Shown piece after piece: positions 23,681-34,904 of a stretch of 35,339 bases of DNA; within the stretch, counting starts at the first letter, position 1; each line of letters starts with the position of its first letter. Under the pieces are notes generated by a model, which saw nothing but the letters and a program-made list of their open reading frames with translations, did not search any database and had not been told where the DNA came from. The stretch comes from Pelargonium cotyledonis (taxonomy: Eukaryota; Streptophyta; Magnoliopsida; Geraniales; Geraniaceae). The position numbers and the translations under genes are program-made. The stretch covers positions 1 to 35,339 of the forward strand of contig JAYMTA010000197.1 of the NCBI GenBank assembly GCA_036897625.1. Direction: 5' to 3'.

Positions 23681-25433
23681 GCTAAGACATAATTTAACTA
23701 ATAAAGTACAAACAGAAAAGAAAAATAAATGTCAGTGCTTCAAAGCACATATCCATAGTTCCATACATGGAAAGACTGCCACAAATATATATTGAAAAAG
23801 TTAGAGGAAACAAGTTCATAACAGAATCATAAGGGGAAAAGGTGCCATAAAAGAATGCAGGGGGGAAACATAAATTACAACTGATAATTACAATCTTAGA
23901 AACAATCTTAGAATAAGTGCATATCATATAATTACAATCTTAGAAACAATTTCCCTGGACCATTTTGTTTACCAGATATGGAGTCCAAAGCCAACAAGTC
24001 ATAATCTGAAACAAGACCAACCTGCAGCAACAAAGGACCTTACAAATCATGTTTTCAATATTAAGTAGAGGTGATTAGTGTCACTTAACTGTAAAATAAA
24101 AAAAAAATAAAAAAAATAAAAACAAACAAATAAGAAAAAAGAAAATGAGGAACCTCGGGCATCACATAACAATTACAAATCTTAAAATGGCCTTAAACTT
24201 TGCAAAATAAAAAACAAGGTTATTTGTTTGAATGGCTGTAAACCTATTCTTAAGAAATCACATGTGGAGGGACACCTTTTCATAAATACAAGCATGTAAC
24301 TGACCCTGATATCAGTTGCAAGGCTCAATCACCCACCTCAATTTACAACTTAAAATGCTTCATGATGGTAACAAAGGATTGAATATGATACCAAAGCTTA
24401 ATACAATATCCACCTTATGTACCTACATATATATTAATATGGATACAGTAACATATGAGCTAACAATATCATTGACAAAGGATGATTGAAGAAAAATTAC
24501 CAATTTCCAATCGTTGTCAATGACGGGAAAACCAGTGATCCTGTTCTCCACAAGCATTTCCAGTGCTATTGCGCAAAGACTAACACATCATAATCTGAAG
24601 AAAAAGAAAAAAAAGATGTGCCGCCTCCTAATAAACACATTTTAAGTATTTTCGCTACCTTCATCAACAGTTGTTGTAGGCTTCACCACAAGTAAATCCT
24701 CTTTTCTTGTCATAAAATCACCAACTGTGTATAATTCACTTCTAGGCTGCACATGAACTCAAAGCAATCCAATGCAAATAAGCCAAATGCACAGTTTACA
24801 GTTCATAGTTTTTTTATTTTAAAAAAAACAAACGAGCGCGCGCACACACAATGTATTCAATCCCTATATAAATTCAATACTGATCAGTACAAATTATTCC
24901 CTTCCATTACAAAATCAAACTGAAGATGCTTAAACAGTTAAATTCTACAAATTCTAAAAACTTAATTTAGAATCTCACAAAAATAAAAACAAGTCACTCC
25001 CTAACGACGCAAACAAATAGTAACCAAATGAACTCAAATTCATCAAATCCTACTATACAGATCAATGTTGCTACTAAATTAACCTTTGAATCATACAAAA
25101 CCAACGATTCAACAAATTGCAACCAAAAAAAAAAAAAAAAACCTGAAATGAAATGAATCACCAGCAGCAAATACTACAGATACGAAAAAGGATGAGATTA
25201 GATACCGGCACAGAGTCGTCCATCACGGTGCCGCTAGCGGCGATGGCGGAGGATCTACGGAACGCCGAAACGTAATCAGAGAGGTAATAGGTGGTGGCAG
25301 CACGTTGTTTACATCCTGAAAGAGGCAACAGCATAGACGGAACATTGCTAGGAAAGGAGGCTGAAGCGGCGGTGGAGGCGGTGGCGGTGCAGAGGCGGAG
25401 GGATAGAGGGTGTAGTTGAAGAATCGAGTCCAT
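21527..25433 (-). CDS. CBSX1: CBS-domain-pair protein, chloroplast (CBSX1-like), 8 exons
   Basis: The gene encodes a 243-aa plastid protein made of two CBS domains. In Arabidopsis CBSX1 and CBSX2 bind adenosine nucleotides and activate plastid thioredoxins, tuning redox state and H2O2. Exons (minus): 25206-25433, 24659-24746, 24501-24565, 23973-24021, 23513-23565, 22085-22200, 21931-21988, 21527-21601; all junctions keep frame. Exon 1 (residues 1-76) is rich in Ser, Ala and Thr and poor in acidic residues, as expected of a transit peptide. CBS1 (about 82-145) includes YTVGDFMTRKED, VENRITGFPVID and VGLVSDYDLLALDSISG. CBS2 (about 177-236) includes VVGDLMTPAPVVVDETTNLE, ETKYRRLPVVDS and VGIITRGNVVRAVLQIKR. 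Spacing and sequence are closer to CBSX1 than CBSX2 from memory. MDSILQL was taken as the start because family members begin MD(S/A)-, but an in-frame ATG lies 102 bases upstream (see findings). The gene is intact. Confidence 0.95.
21750..21845 (-). repeat. Unclassified dispersed repeat, copy D
   Basis: This copy lies just upstream of nothing coding, within the last intron of the CBSX gene (21602-21930). The minus strand reads GGCTTAGGCTAAACC, then GAGATTATGACATCTCATTA, an A-run, then GCGGGGTCGCTCTG and CACAAATTCG. These blocks match copy A (10244-10335) in order and spacing, and it is the clearest partner of that copy. Confidence 0.65.
23637..23679. repeat. Compound microsatellite (TG)n(AG)n
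   Basis: About 11 TG units pass directly into about 10 AG units inside the CBSX intron between exons 23513-23565 and 23973-24021. A second, shorter GA run lies at about 23439-23450 in the same gene. Such runs are commonly length-variable. Confidence 0.95.
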
Positions 25434-25603
25434 TTTTGTGATTGTTTCTTGTAACTGAAGAGATCGGAACTCGACGAGCTGGCTGGGTGCTGCTGTTTTT
25501 AACAAATGTTTTGTTTTTAAAATGCGATTGAACAATCCAGTTAAGCCGGAACAGTCCGGTCGGAATCCGAACCCATACCCCTAATTGACTGCTTGAAAGT
25601 AAA

Positions 25604-25720
25604 TATTTATATTGTCGATCTGTTGTTTGAGCCTCTGGGCCGCGGGCCAAAGAAGACCATCCTGATAAATAATATTGGGCCATGTTCTGGGAAATTAAAG
25701 CCCAAAAATGAAGCCCACAC
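25604..25720 (-). promoter_or_regulatory. CBSX promoter: TATA box and clustered site II-like motifs
   Basis: The minus strand has TATAAATA at 25604-25611, about 170 bases upstream of the chosen start codon. Just upstream are repeated TGGGCC/GGGCCA/GCCCA motifs at about 25637-25650, 25675-25680, 25699-25704 and 25711-25716. Such site II elements (TGGGCC/T, bound by TCP factors) are typical of plant housekeeping promoters. This is motif reading only. Confidence 0.55.
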
Positions 25721-26509
25721 TTTGTAGTTTGTACCCAATTGAAAATGACAAATGTTTGTAGGTAAAATAATTGGGAGTATGTTCTTCAAAATGTACGTCT
25801 AAATATACATTTCGTTTCAAATTGGTCACATCGTCTTTAAAACCCTTTAACTAGCATTAGTTATGTCTCATTTCTTAGGTCCGCACCAAAATTCTTTCAT
25901 ACTTTAACAAATCTTAGTTATGTCTAATCCGATTCCTCGTAAAATGATTTAATCAGCATTAGTTGTTCAACGATATGAGTCTAGACAAAAATTGTGCCCA
26001 AGCCATTTTTGAAGCAACAGCGCTACCTCTCTTCTCTTTGCCATCTTGAGAGTTTTTCAAAGTTTTTCGCACGAGTACATTTGTTCTTTATTTTCAAATA
26101 ACAAAGTTGCGGTATTTCTCACTAAAACAACATGCTATTATTTTAATAAAAAATAAAGGTCTCATTAGAATTTGCAAAGTGATGACGATGTATATGTGCA
26201 ATGTTATTTTCTATAGATCATAATTAGTTAATGAAAATGATACTTAGACTCTCATCTTTAAATAACTTTATCAACTACTGTTATCTTGAGAAGGAAATAG
26301 TTTATGACAATAGGTTTTCTTATAAAAAAACAGTTCATAACAACAATTGATCATGCTTTATTTGTAGAATACAAGAACTATTGTCCTTAAAAGAGTAAAA
26401 TTTTATAATAAGCAAGTGATTTTGATTAAAACCAAGTCAAATCATACAGTATAACCAACAGTTACGGTTGCAAATATGGCGGCAAATAAATGGATTCCAG
26501 CAGGAGATT

Positions 26510-26535
26510 CATCACACGTGGGACCATCACACGTG
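26510..26535. promoter_or_regulatory. Doubled G-box upstream of the PABP gene
   Basis: Two palindromic CACGTG cores lie at 26515-26520 and 26530-26535. Each sits in the longer shared word catcacacgtg, so this is a 15-bp direct repeat of an ACGT-core site. The pair lies about 120 bp upstream of the TATA box. G-boxes are bound by bZIP and bHLH factors and, when paired, are typical of ABA- or light-responsive promoters. Confidence 0.6.
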
Positions 26536-26651
26536 TAAGCCGGGTCCACACCAAATACAGCTCAAATAAATAAATAAAATAAAAATAATATAATATAATA
26601 ATTGCGTGTCATCATCAAAAGCTAGGGTTTTGGCCAAACAGCAAGTCCTGA

Positions 26652-26657
26652 TATATA
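26652..26657 (+). promoter_or_regulatory. Probable TATA box of the PABP gene
   Basis: TATATA at this position is followed by a CT-rich stretch at about 26700-26740 that is typical of a plant leader. Transcription would start near 26680-26690, giving a leader of about 200 bases. Confidence 0.5.
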
Positions 26658-26850
26658 GGGATTTTCGCATCTCTATAGAGAGAGCCCCGGTGCGGTGCCG
26701 CCACTGCTCTCCTCTCGTCTTCTCTCTTTGTCCTCTTCAATTCCTACAGCTCATCGCCGCCGATTTATCTCCGTTTTCATCCGGCGGTTTCGATCTCCGG
26801 CGACCTATCCACCTATTTAGTAAAAATCCTAAAAGAAGGTACTTTTTTTG

Positions 26851-26874
26851 AAAAAACAAAAACTAAAAAAAAAA
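26851..26874 (+). promoter_or_regulatory. A-rich tract in the PABP leader
   Basis: Nineteen or more of 24 bases are A, in runs of 6, 3 and 10, ending 13 bases before the ATG. In animal PABPC1 mRNA an A-rich leader tract binds the protein itself and limits its own translation. The same placement here suggests, but does not show, the same feedback. Confidence 0.5.
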
Positions 26875-26887
26875 TCTGCAAGCAACC

Positions 26888-29800
26888 ATGTCACAGGTTC
26901 AGGTTCAGCCGCTAGCTCCAGTTTCTGGTCCGAATGTGGTGGCTGCGAATGGGGGGGGGCCGGTTCCTTTCACCTCGCCGGTCGGTGGGGGTCTCGACTA
27001 CAGTGTCACCGATTCGCAGCTCTACGACGTGTTTAACCAGGTCGGTCAGGTCGTCTCGGTTCGGGTCTGCAGGGATATGAGCACCCGCCGATCTCTCGGA
27101 TATGGTTACGTCAACTACAGCAACACCCAGGATGGTCAGTGGCTTTTATCACTCTGATTTATGTTGAAATTACTTGGAATGCAGATGGGATTTGGTGTGT
27201 AAATGTATCATATTGCGGTGTTTTTGATTTTTTGTATGAATTGTTGCCGTGTTATGGAATTTGTAGCGTGCATTGGAAATTGGAAATCTTGTGTTGTCCG
27301 TCCTTATATGGGGATGTTTTTATTTGGAGCTGCATTGGTTGTGTAATTGTTAATGGGTTCTTGATGAAATGTGATTATTTATTAGAAGTCATAGGGTCAG
27401 TTGAATATGATGCATGGGTTTCAGGGGTTCAGAGCCAAGGAGCTCATAATCACTCTATTTAGGGATAGGGCTATGCATATGTTTGCTGTCAATTTGTGTT
27501 CGGTGTACTTTTGTGCAAACTGGTCAGCAATCTGCTGCCAATTATATATTTGTAGCAGTAGCAATGTAGGTTATGTGCTAGTATTTAATCTCCTAGAAAA
27601 GTCTAGGTTGTTCAACTTGCATTTCTATTCAGTTTAGTTAGGACACATATGTTTGTTAGATATGTACACACTGCTTTTGTTTTATACCCTAGGATGTTGG
27701 ATCTTCTGATAACTCATATCTCACCCCCTTTCTGGTGTGTTTGTTTTTGTTACAGCTGCACGAGCACTGGATGTACTGAATTTCACTCCACTGAATGGTA
27801 GGCCAATCAGGATTATGTATTCCTTTCGCGATCCTAGTATACGTAAAAGTGGGGCTGGAAATATATTTATCAAGGTATGTCATTCTGTAATGGAATCACA
27901 ATAGTTTATATGTTTCTTTCTTCATATGATAGACTATAATGTTTGTTTTATCATTCATACATTGAAGAATTTGGACAAGGCAATTGACAACAAAGCACTG
28001 CACGACACATTTTCTGCTTTTGGGAACATCTTATCCTGCAAGATAGCCACTGATGGTTCAGGCCAGTCTAAAGGATATGGGTTTGTACAATTTGATAACG
28101 AGGAGGCTGCCAAAAATGCAATTGATAAGCTGAATGGTATGCTAATGAATGACAAGCAAGTTTTTGTTGGTCCATTCCTTCGAAGGCAAGAGAGAGATTC
28201 TACTACACATCAGACAAGATTCAACAATGTCTATGTAAAGAATCTGCTAGAATCAGCAACTGATGAAGATCTGAAGAAAATTTTCGGTGAATATGGAACA
28301 ATTACTAGTGCTGTAGTTATGAGAGACGGAGATGGAAAATCTAGATGTTTCGGATTTGTCAACTTTGAGAATGCAGATGATGCAGCCCAAGCTGTTGAGG
28401 CTCTCAATGGGAAGAAATTCGAGGATAAAGAATGGTATGTTGGGAAAGCCCAGAAAAAATCTGAAAGAGAAAACGAATTGAAAGGACGGTTTGAGCAGAC
28501 TTTGAAGGAGACAGCTGACAAGTTTGAAGGACTAAATTTATATGTTAAGAACTTAGATGATAGCATCACTGACGAGAAGCTTAGGGAACTATTCTCAGAA
28601 TTTGGTACAATTAGTTCATGCAAGGTTTGTATTTTGCCATACATGTTTGTTTTGGATTGGTAATGCTCATTGAACTGTTTGATTTTTCATCTGTTAGTAG
28701 CATATACGATTCTCCGTGTGTGTGTGTGTTCTACAGGTTATGCGTGATCCAAGTGGTATAAGTAGAGGTTCAGGATTTGTTGCCTTTTCAACTGCTGAAG
28801 AAGCATCCCGAGCTGTAAGCTGATTTTCTTTTTCTTTTTTTCATCTTGTTATATTACTGCCTGTTGGATCCCTTTACTTAGTTTCTCATTTTGATATAAA
28901 TATTTTTTTTCCATGAAGCTTGCTGAAATGAATGGTAAAATGATAGTTAGTAAACCACTATATGTTGCAATTGCACAAAGGAAAGAAGACAGAAGAGCAA
29001 GGTTGCAGGTAGTTATCCAATATTTATGTATATTGTAAATGCTTGTCATCTCTATGCACATATATGTGATATTTAAAAAAAGGAATTTGGGGAAGTATCG
29101 TTTTTAAACTGTTCAAGGCATTTTAATTCTTGGCTCACACTACAAGTAATGTTCTGCGTTGGAAGCTGGATCCTTCTATTGGTCATGCTTTGTTATGGGG
29201 ATTTATGGGCTTTTCCTTTTTCTTGGCAGAACATAATTCTCATACTATACATAATTTGCAAGTATATACTACCTCCAATTTTTGTTTCAAAATAAATGTC
29301 ACTTCCTATTTTTACCACACATATACACATGGTTTTCTTATAATGCCCTTTGTTATAATGACTTTCATATGAAAGATAGTGAACTAGCAATGATGAGTTT
29401 TTTGTTGTTATTCAAGGGCAAGAAAGTCATTTAACATCATTCTTTAATATGTGTGAAACTCTAAAATGACGTTTAATTTGAAACAGAGGTAGTATCTTAT
29501 GCCCCCAAAAGAAAAAGGACAAAAAAAAAAGAAAGTTTCAGATTACATTGTTTCAGGAATAGAAAATTGTGCCAGAGCACTAGTTCACTGTTATTTACTG
29601 AAAGCTAATATAATGAAATATTTGCAGAGAAGTGCCAGAGTATTTTTGTATGCAACTGTTTACTATTCTTTAATAGTAACTGGTTTGGAAAAAAATAAAG
29701 CATTTGTATTTTTCCTTTTTCTCTCACATGAGCTCTGGTTATATTATATTGCAATCTTAAATATATGTTCAATTGTGATTTATTCCTTAAAGTCTTTGCA

Positions 29801-31139
29801 TTTAAAGTGTCCTGTTTTCTGTACAGGCTCAATTTTCTCAAATGCGACCTGCTGCAATGACACCTTCTGTTGGCCCTCGGATGCCCATGTACCCCCCAGG
29901 TGCTCCAGGGCTTGGACAACAAGTATTCTATGGCCAAAACCCTCCTGCTATCATCCCTCCCCAAGTAACACAACCCTTTCTTTTTCACTTGCATGCTTCA
30001 TCCTTCATAGAATAAAGTTTCCTATTGAATAAACTATTTTTGTCATGTTGATTAATTCCTTTTAGTGTGTAGATGTTGAGTTTCTTACGTCTTCTTGATT
30101 TCCCTTTTTCACTTATCTGCAGTTGGTCAAATTATGATTGCCTTGGTATTTGAACATGATATTATGCGAATTACTGAAGTATATGTTTGTCTTTGCACCC
30201 TTGGTTTCTTCTTATACTCTTATTATATGTTCTTTGGTTGGTTATTGTTTTGCAGCATGGATTTGGCTATCAGCAACAACTAGTTCCTGGGATGAGGCCA
30301 AACTTTTTTCTACCAATGGTTCAGCCTGGTCAGCAGAACCAGCGTCCAGGTGGTAGGCGGTCTGGAGCAGGGCCGGTGCAACAAACACAGCAACCCCATC
30401 CACTAATGCAGCCACAGGTAGCTTTCATTTTATTTAGTTGTTCCGTTTTGGTTTAATTAATTGAAGATGCTTATTCTGGTTATTTATTTATTGTTATTAA
30501 TATTTTCTGGTATTGTGTTGTGTACAGATGGTTCCAAGGGGACGTGTATACCGTTACCCTCCTGGGCGCAACATGTCTGATGTTCCCATTGGTGGAATGG
30601 CTGGAGGCATGCTTCCAGTTCCTTATGATATGGGTGGAATGCCATTTAGAGATGCTGCAGTTTCGCAGCCAATGCCAATTGGTGCCCTTGCTACTGCTCT
30701 TGCAAATTCACCACCTGAGCAGCAAAGGACAGTAAGTTATTGCACTGAATACTCCCCTATGAATTGAATATACTTGATGTTGGAACACTTTGGTAGCAAT
30801 AGGAGCTAGCCTTTGTGAATCCCTAATTGATGTTTATGTTTTTCACCTCGGTGTTTTGTATGATCTTTTGTGCAGTTGCTGGGGGAAAATCTATACCCAC
30901 TTGTGGACCAGTTGGAGCATGATAATGCAGCAAAGGTAACTGGAATGCTTCTAGAGATGGACCAGACTGAGGTTCTGCATTTGCTAGAGTCACCAGACGC
31001 CTTGAAGGCTAAAGTTGCAGAGGCTATGGAGGTTTTGAGGAATGTTGCTGCTCAGCAACAGCAGCAGCAGCAGCAGCAGGCCAACAGTCCTACCGATCAG
31101 ATGGCCTCACTGTCTCTAAATGACAACCTTGTTTCTTGA
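26888..31139 (+). CDS. PAB8: Cytoplasmic poly(A)-binding protein (PAB2/PAB8 type), 9 exons
   Basis: The gene encodes a 652-aa protein that coats mRNA poly(A) tails, binds eIF4G/eIF4B, and aids translation and mRNA stability. Exons: 26888-27134, 27756-27874, 27968-28624, 28737-28814, 28919-29008, 29827-29964, 30256-30417, 30528-30731, 30876-31139; all junctions keep frame. Four RRMs lie at about 33-110, 118-195, 208-285 and 311-388. Motifs seen: RNP1 LGYGYVNY (RRM1), IFIKNL and KGYGFVQF (RRM2), VYVKNL and FGFVNF (RRM3), LYVKNL and GSGFVAF (RRM4). A Pro/Gln/Met-rich linker follows, then the MLLE domain with [20 protein letters not shown]. The end ([10 protein letters not shown]) is typical of plant members. 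The RNP2 of RRM1, normally LYVGDL, reads PVGGGL. The linker lacks a GGGPxP insert common after GMRP. A nine-Gln run sits near residue 627. Intron 5 (818 bp) holds a MITE. The PAB2 versus PAB8 assignment is uncertain; the family is not. Confidence 0.96.
29269..29492. mobile_element. Stowaway-type MITE, 224 bp, in PABP intron 5
   Basis: The left end CTACCTCCAATTTTTGTTTC and the right end, read on the minus strand as CTACCTCTGTTTCAAATTAA, are inverted copies that differ by a short indel. Similarity continues through TAAAyGTCA and CAC-rich blocks. A TA dinucleotide flanks each side (29267-29268 and 29493-29494). CTACCTC-type ends with a TA duplication define Stowaway (Tc1/mariner-derived) MITEs. 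It is non-coding and lies well away from the intron's splice sites. Confidence 0.88.
31053..31079 (+). repeat. CAG repeat coding for nine glutamines in the PABP
   Basis: Nine codons, eight CAG and one CAA, encode a glutamine run between the MLLE domain and the C-terminus. The tract is in frame in exon 9. Pure CAG runs tend to vary in length between alleles; this part of the protein is poorly conserved in the family, so variation should be tolerated. Confidence 0.92.
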
Positions 31140-34129
31140 GTTTGCGGGTGTGGTATGTGGCCATTGTCGGCAATACATTTTGAAGTAATTTTTATTTGGG
31201 AAACTAGATTTGGTTGCTTCGCTGCAATCCAATTCCCACTGTTTTAGGAAGAGGATTTGGTTGAGATGCTGGTTTATCACTGGCGTTTGCAAAAATTATG
31301 CTGAAGTTTTGCTTGGATTTTTTATTAACTTGTTGAGTTTCTTTGAAATTAGAGTCTCTTTGCTATTCAATATTTGTATCTCTATATTAGTCTTTTTTGG
31401 GTCACTATAGGCAGAGGTGGCAATTCTGATTTCGATAGATGAATCTGATCTGAAAGAGGTTCATATTGGATCAGATCGATTTGTTTGTACTGGATTTTGT
31501 GCTGGTTTTTGCAGATTTGCCCGATCCAATCCAATCTGATTCAAAAATTAGTTGGATTTGATAGGTTCTTTTGCTTGGGATTTGAACCAGTGAGCTGTGC
31601 TTACTTTGTGTAACAAGTGTTGCTTGGCTTGTGTTAGGACCTGCAGTAAAAGAAACCATGACTTGTATCAGTAATGTTCATTGATTGAAAGTTGGAAGTG
31701 AAAAGTAGCTTTAGCTCGCAAGGATAGGGCTTGGGACTTTCCTTGTGCTTTTTGAGCCAACAGCTAGAGTCTAAAGATGCCAAAAGAATGAAACTAGGAG
31801 CCCAAATCGTCACAATACAATTCTTAGACTAGGAAGGACCAATCTACAAGTAAAGTTGCCTTAATTTTTCTTTGCCATAATCATTTCATTTCTTCTTGCT
31901 TTACACCATAAATCTACCTAATTTCTTCTGAAATTACTGTCTAGGTGAATCAAAAAGTCATATATCATTAAAAATGCTTCAGTTAAAGTCAGGTCAGCCT
32001 GAGTTAAGCTTAAGCTGACTAACAATCTTTAGCGTATCAAATAACAATGCTTCAAATATTAGGTCGATATAAACTAAAATCAAGTTTTCTTTATCCTCCG
32101 TAGAACCTATGGTATTATGAGTTATCTACATTTTGTAGTTACGAGTTAAGAGACACAAAGATTACACTCACTATAAATTCTCTTTGAAAGGTAGATACAC
32201 TGAGAAATTTTAAGTGCACAAGTAAATGCACGAGTGAAGATTGCATCCTTGATCTACTGACCTGTCGTACCCTCTTACCCATTTCATTGTGCATCGATAA
32301 ATGTATGATTATTCAGTATTATCTAGTTGCCTGTTAATTGTTGCACCGTTAAGTATTTAGAGGTCCACTGAAAATATTTGAAACAAAAATACACAGGTAA
32401 AAATCATCTTCACCATTTTAATGTTCTGAAGTTCACTGGTTTTTGGCATCCACATATATACATCACTTTCTTGTTGCAATAAAAGAAAAGACAGAGCTCC
32501 CAGCTTGTGCATTAACAGTAATGTTGTACCTATATTGAGTTTCATTATGTGCATTAACAGTAGCTTTAATTTCTGCAATTTCACATGCTCACTTATCTGT
32601 TTTTTCTTGTTGACAATGATTCTCTGCCCACAAATATCAGTCCCCATTAATAAGATGTGAGATGCTCTATAATTTACCTCAAGAATCAATATTAATTATT
32701 TATTATGGGTCCTCAAAATTTGGTAACTCATTTAAAAGTTTAGTACTATTTCTGAGACATGCCCTATTAATTGGGACATTGTACTACCCACCCATTGTTT
32801 TAAATAGTAATTTACTAGATCTTTAAAAACTTACTACATCTATGCTTGCCTTCATCATTATCGAAAATAAATAAATAAACCTATATAATATAAAAAACTT
32901 GTTGGATTTGTTAGAATAATGTCTTCATCAACCAATCGCACAAAAACACGTGGTGAGTTTTATTTGTGAGTGTAGATGCCTTAGTAAGAGGAAGAAATTT
33001 CATAATCCACTACTTTGAGATTTTTTCTCTCTCCAATTATTGTGTTTTCTAGTCGAGATTTTACTTCCACGCATAAGACAGTGTCTTTAAAATACATATG
33101 CGTCCTCCAGTTATCTGTGTGCTACTTCGCACATGTAGCCCATGAAGCTCACAAAACATTGGATTCAAAACATTTCTAAAAAATTACCTAACACATAGAT
33201 AGGAAGGTAATCAAGTTTAAAGTGTTAATTCGACAAGGGTCAAAGAGGATCATCAATAACATCTAAGGATGCTTTATTTTGTTAAGTGACCAGTTGAGTT
33301 TTTGTCTCTTTGGTATATGGACAAGTCGATTTTCAGTTGGAGTTGGACTTTTTGAGTTGAAAATGTTTGACCTAAATTCAGTTCAAAAGTTAATCAGATT
33401 TATTTATGATTCAAACTTACGAAAATTTGAACTAAATTTCGGACATATGCAAATTCGAGTTCAAATTGTCAACTCTAATTTTAACAACGAACCTACAAAG
33501 CAACAAGTTTTACAATAAAATTTACATGTATGCAAATTTGAGTAAAAATTGTGAGGTCTAGCACTAGCAAGAATGTTTTGACAAGCCATGATAACAAGGT
33601 CTTGTGGGTCTTTGAAGCTATGTAGGGAGCATCATGTGAGTCTAGGTTTATAGGGTCTAAAGGAAGTGGATTTTCTAGTATGAAATCAAATATGACTATG
33701 GTTCAATGATTAGTATAAGGTTTAAGAATAATGAAAATCTAGTTTGCCAACTTTTCTGTGAAGATCCTGAAAATGCAATGCATGTATAGCATATAGCACA
33801 AACATTGGCATGTGAATGTGAGAGACTTCTCATACAACCATGAAGTTTAGCTTCTCTCATCTTTAAGCTCCAAACCCATAGATGCTTTTAGGTTTTAGAT
33901 GCTCTCTCTCTATCAAATGGTCCCCTCTATGCGGGTGCACTTCCATGTGTGTAAGATGAAAAACGAGTTTGAAACTAACGTATTCGTATAAAATTTAGTA
34001 AAAAAAACTTTTGTGTTTTATTCGTTTATTTATAAATGATACTCAGATTAACTCGGATGGCTCAAGCTTCAATGACAGAGTTATTGATTTAATTAGTTCT
34101 TCAGAAGATGAAATCAATTATAGGATTAT

Positions 34130-34395
34130 GACTTTCAGGAGGTCATCTATGTATCACGGACCAAGAGAATCGGACCCTCGCGGCGCCCCATCTCTCCTGT
34201 TTCTGGAGAGAGGGCTCAGTCGGGCGTCAAACAATATAAACACATATCCTGTCAAAAGAGGTTATACCTACACAAGTAGTACACTAATCAGTATCCGTTT
34301 CGCAAGTATAGGAGCATACCGCATGGCAAAAACCACCCTTAAAGCGCCTGAGGAAGCTAGACCCATTCTTTCGGGTCGTCGTGACACATGACTCA
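34130..34395. other. GC-richer block of foreign composition, possibly organelle-derived
   Basis: This 265-bp block is markedly less AT-rich than all surrounding non-coding DNA, with words such as cctcgcggcgcccc, cagtcgggcgtc and tctttcgggtcgtcgtgaca. A plus-strand frame is open through it to a stop at 34389-34391, but the translation matches no family that I know. The even base mix and lack of simple runs resemble plant mitochondrial intergenic DNA, so a nuclear organelle insert is possible; a transposon fragment is the alternative. Confidence 0.3.
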
Positions 34396-34904
34396 TAAAC
34401 TATGAGAAGCGAAAAAAAGAAACAAGAGGACCGAAATAATTTAAAATAAAACAAGTGAACAGAAACGTCAACAAACATATTGTTGTAATCGAGAATCTCA
34501 AATCAAAATCGACGAGAACTGATGTGAATAGTTCGATCTAAAAATAAAATGGTAAATTATTTTGAAATTTTCATAAAGTCAAAATTGGCATAAAATAATT
34601 TATTTATTTTTAACAAAGAATAATTTAAGATGTGAAGGAGAGTGACACGTGTTAACAATAATTGATAGAGAAGAGTTTGTGTTTTTAGAGAGAGTGATAG
34701 GTAGGCGATTAGTCTAAAGATTGGGGACCATATATAACACCACATTATTTTAGTTCTTAATCAATCAAATATCATGCTACATAGTATTGTGTTGGACCAT
34801 ACATTTTTAACTCAGCCCCCCCTACCTGCAGATTTCTGCACTTGCTTTCCTACCACAATAAATACTCAAAATACTTTATTTTATATGCACGTAGAAAATG
34901 ACCC

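Larger units (their letters stand above)
25434..26887. other. Head-to-head promoter region between the CBSX1-like and PABP genes
   Basis: This 1.45-kb stretch holds the two divergent promoters and leaders. On the CBSX side a minus-strand TATAAATA lies at 25604-25611, and TGGGCC/GCCCA motifs cluster at 25630-25720. On the PABP side are a doubled G-box (26510-26535), a TATA box (26652-26657) and a CT-rich then A-rich leader. The middle, about 25780-26450, is AT-rich with nothing recognised. Short open frames here are not supported as genes. Confidence 0.75.

Noticed and set aside
31560-31625. tRNA gene suggested by a minus-strand GGTTCAAATCC
   Set aside because: The bases flanking the loop do not pair as a T stem and no anticodon arm could be drawn; decayed SINE-like DNA is more likely.
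32357-32689. 110-codon minus-strand open frame
   Set aside because: The translation matches no domain I know, has no splice or codon-use support, and the DNA contains an internal repeat of gtgcattaacagta.
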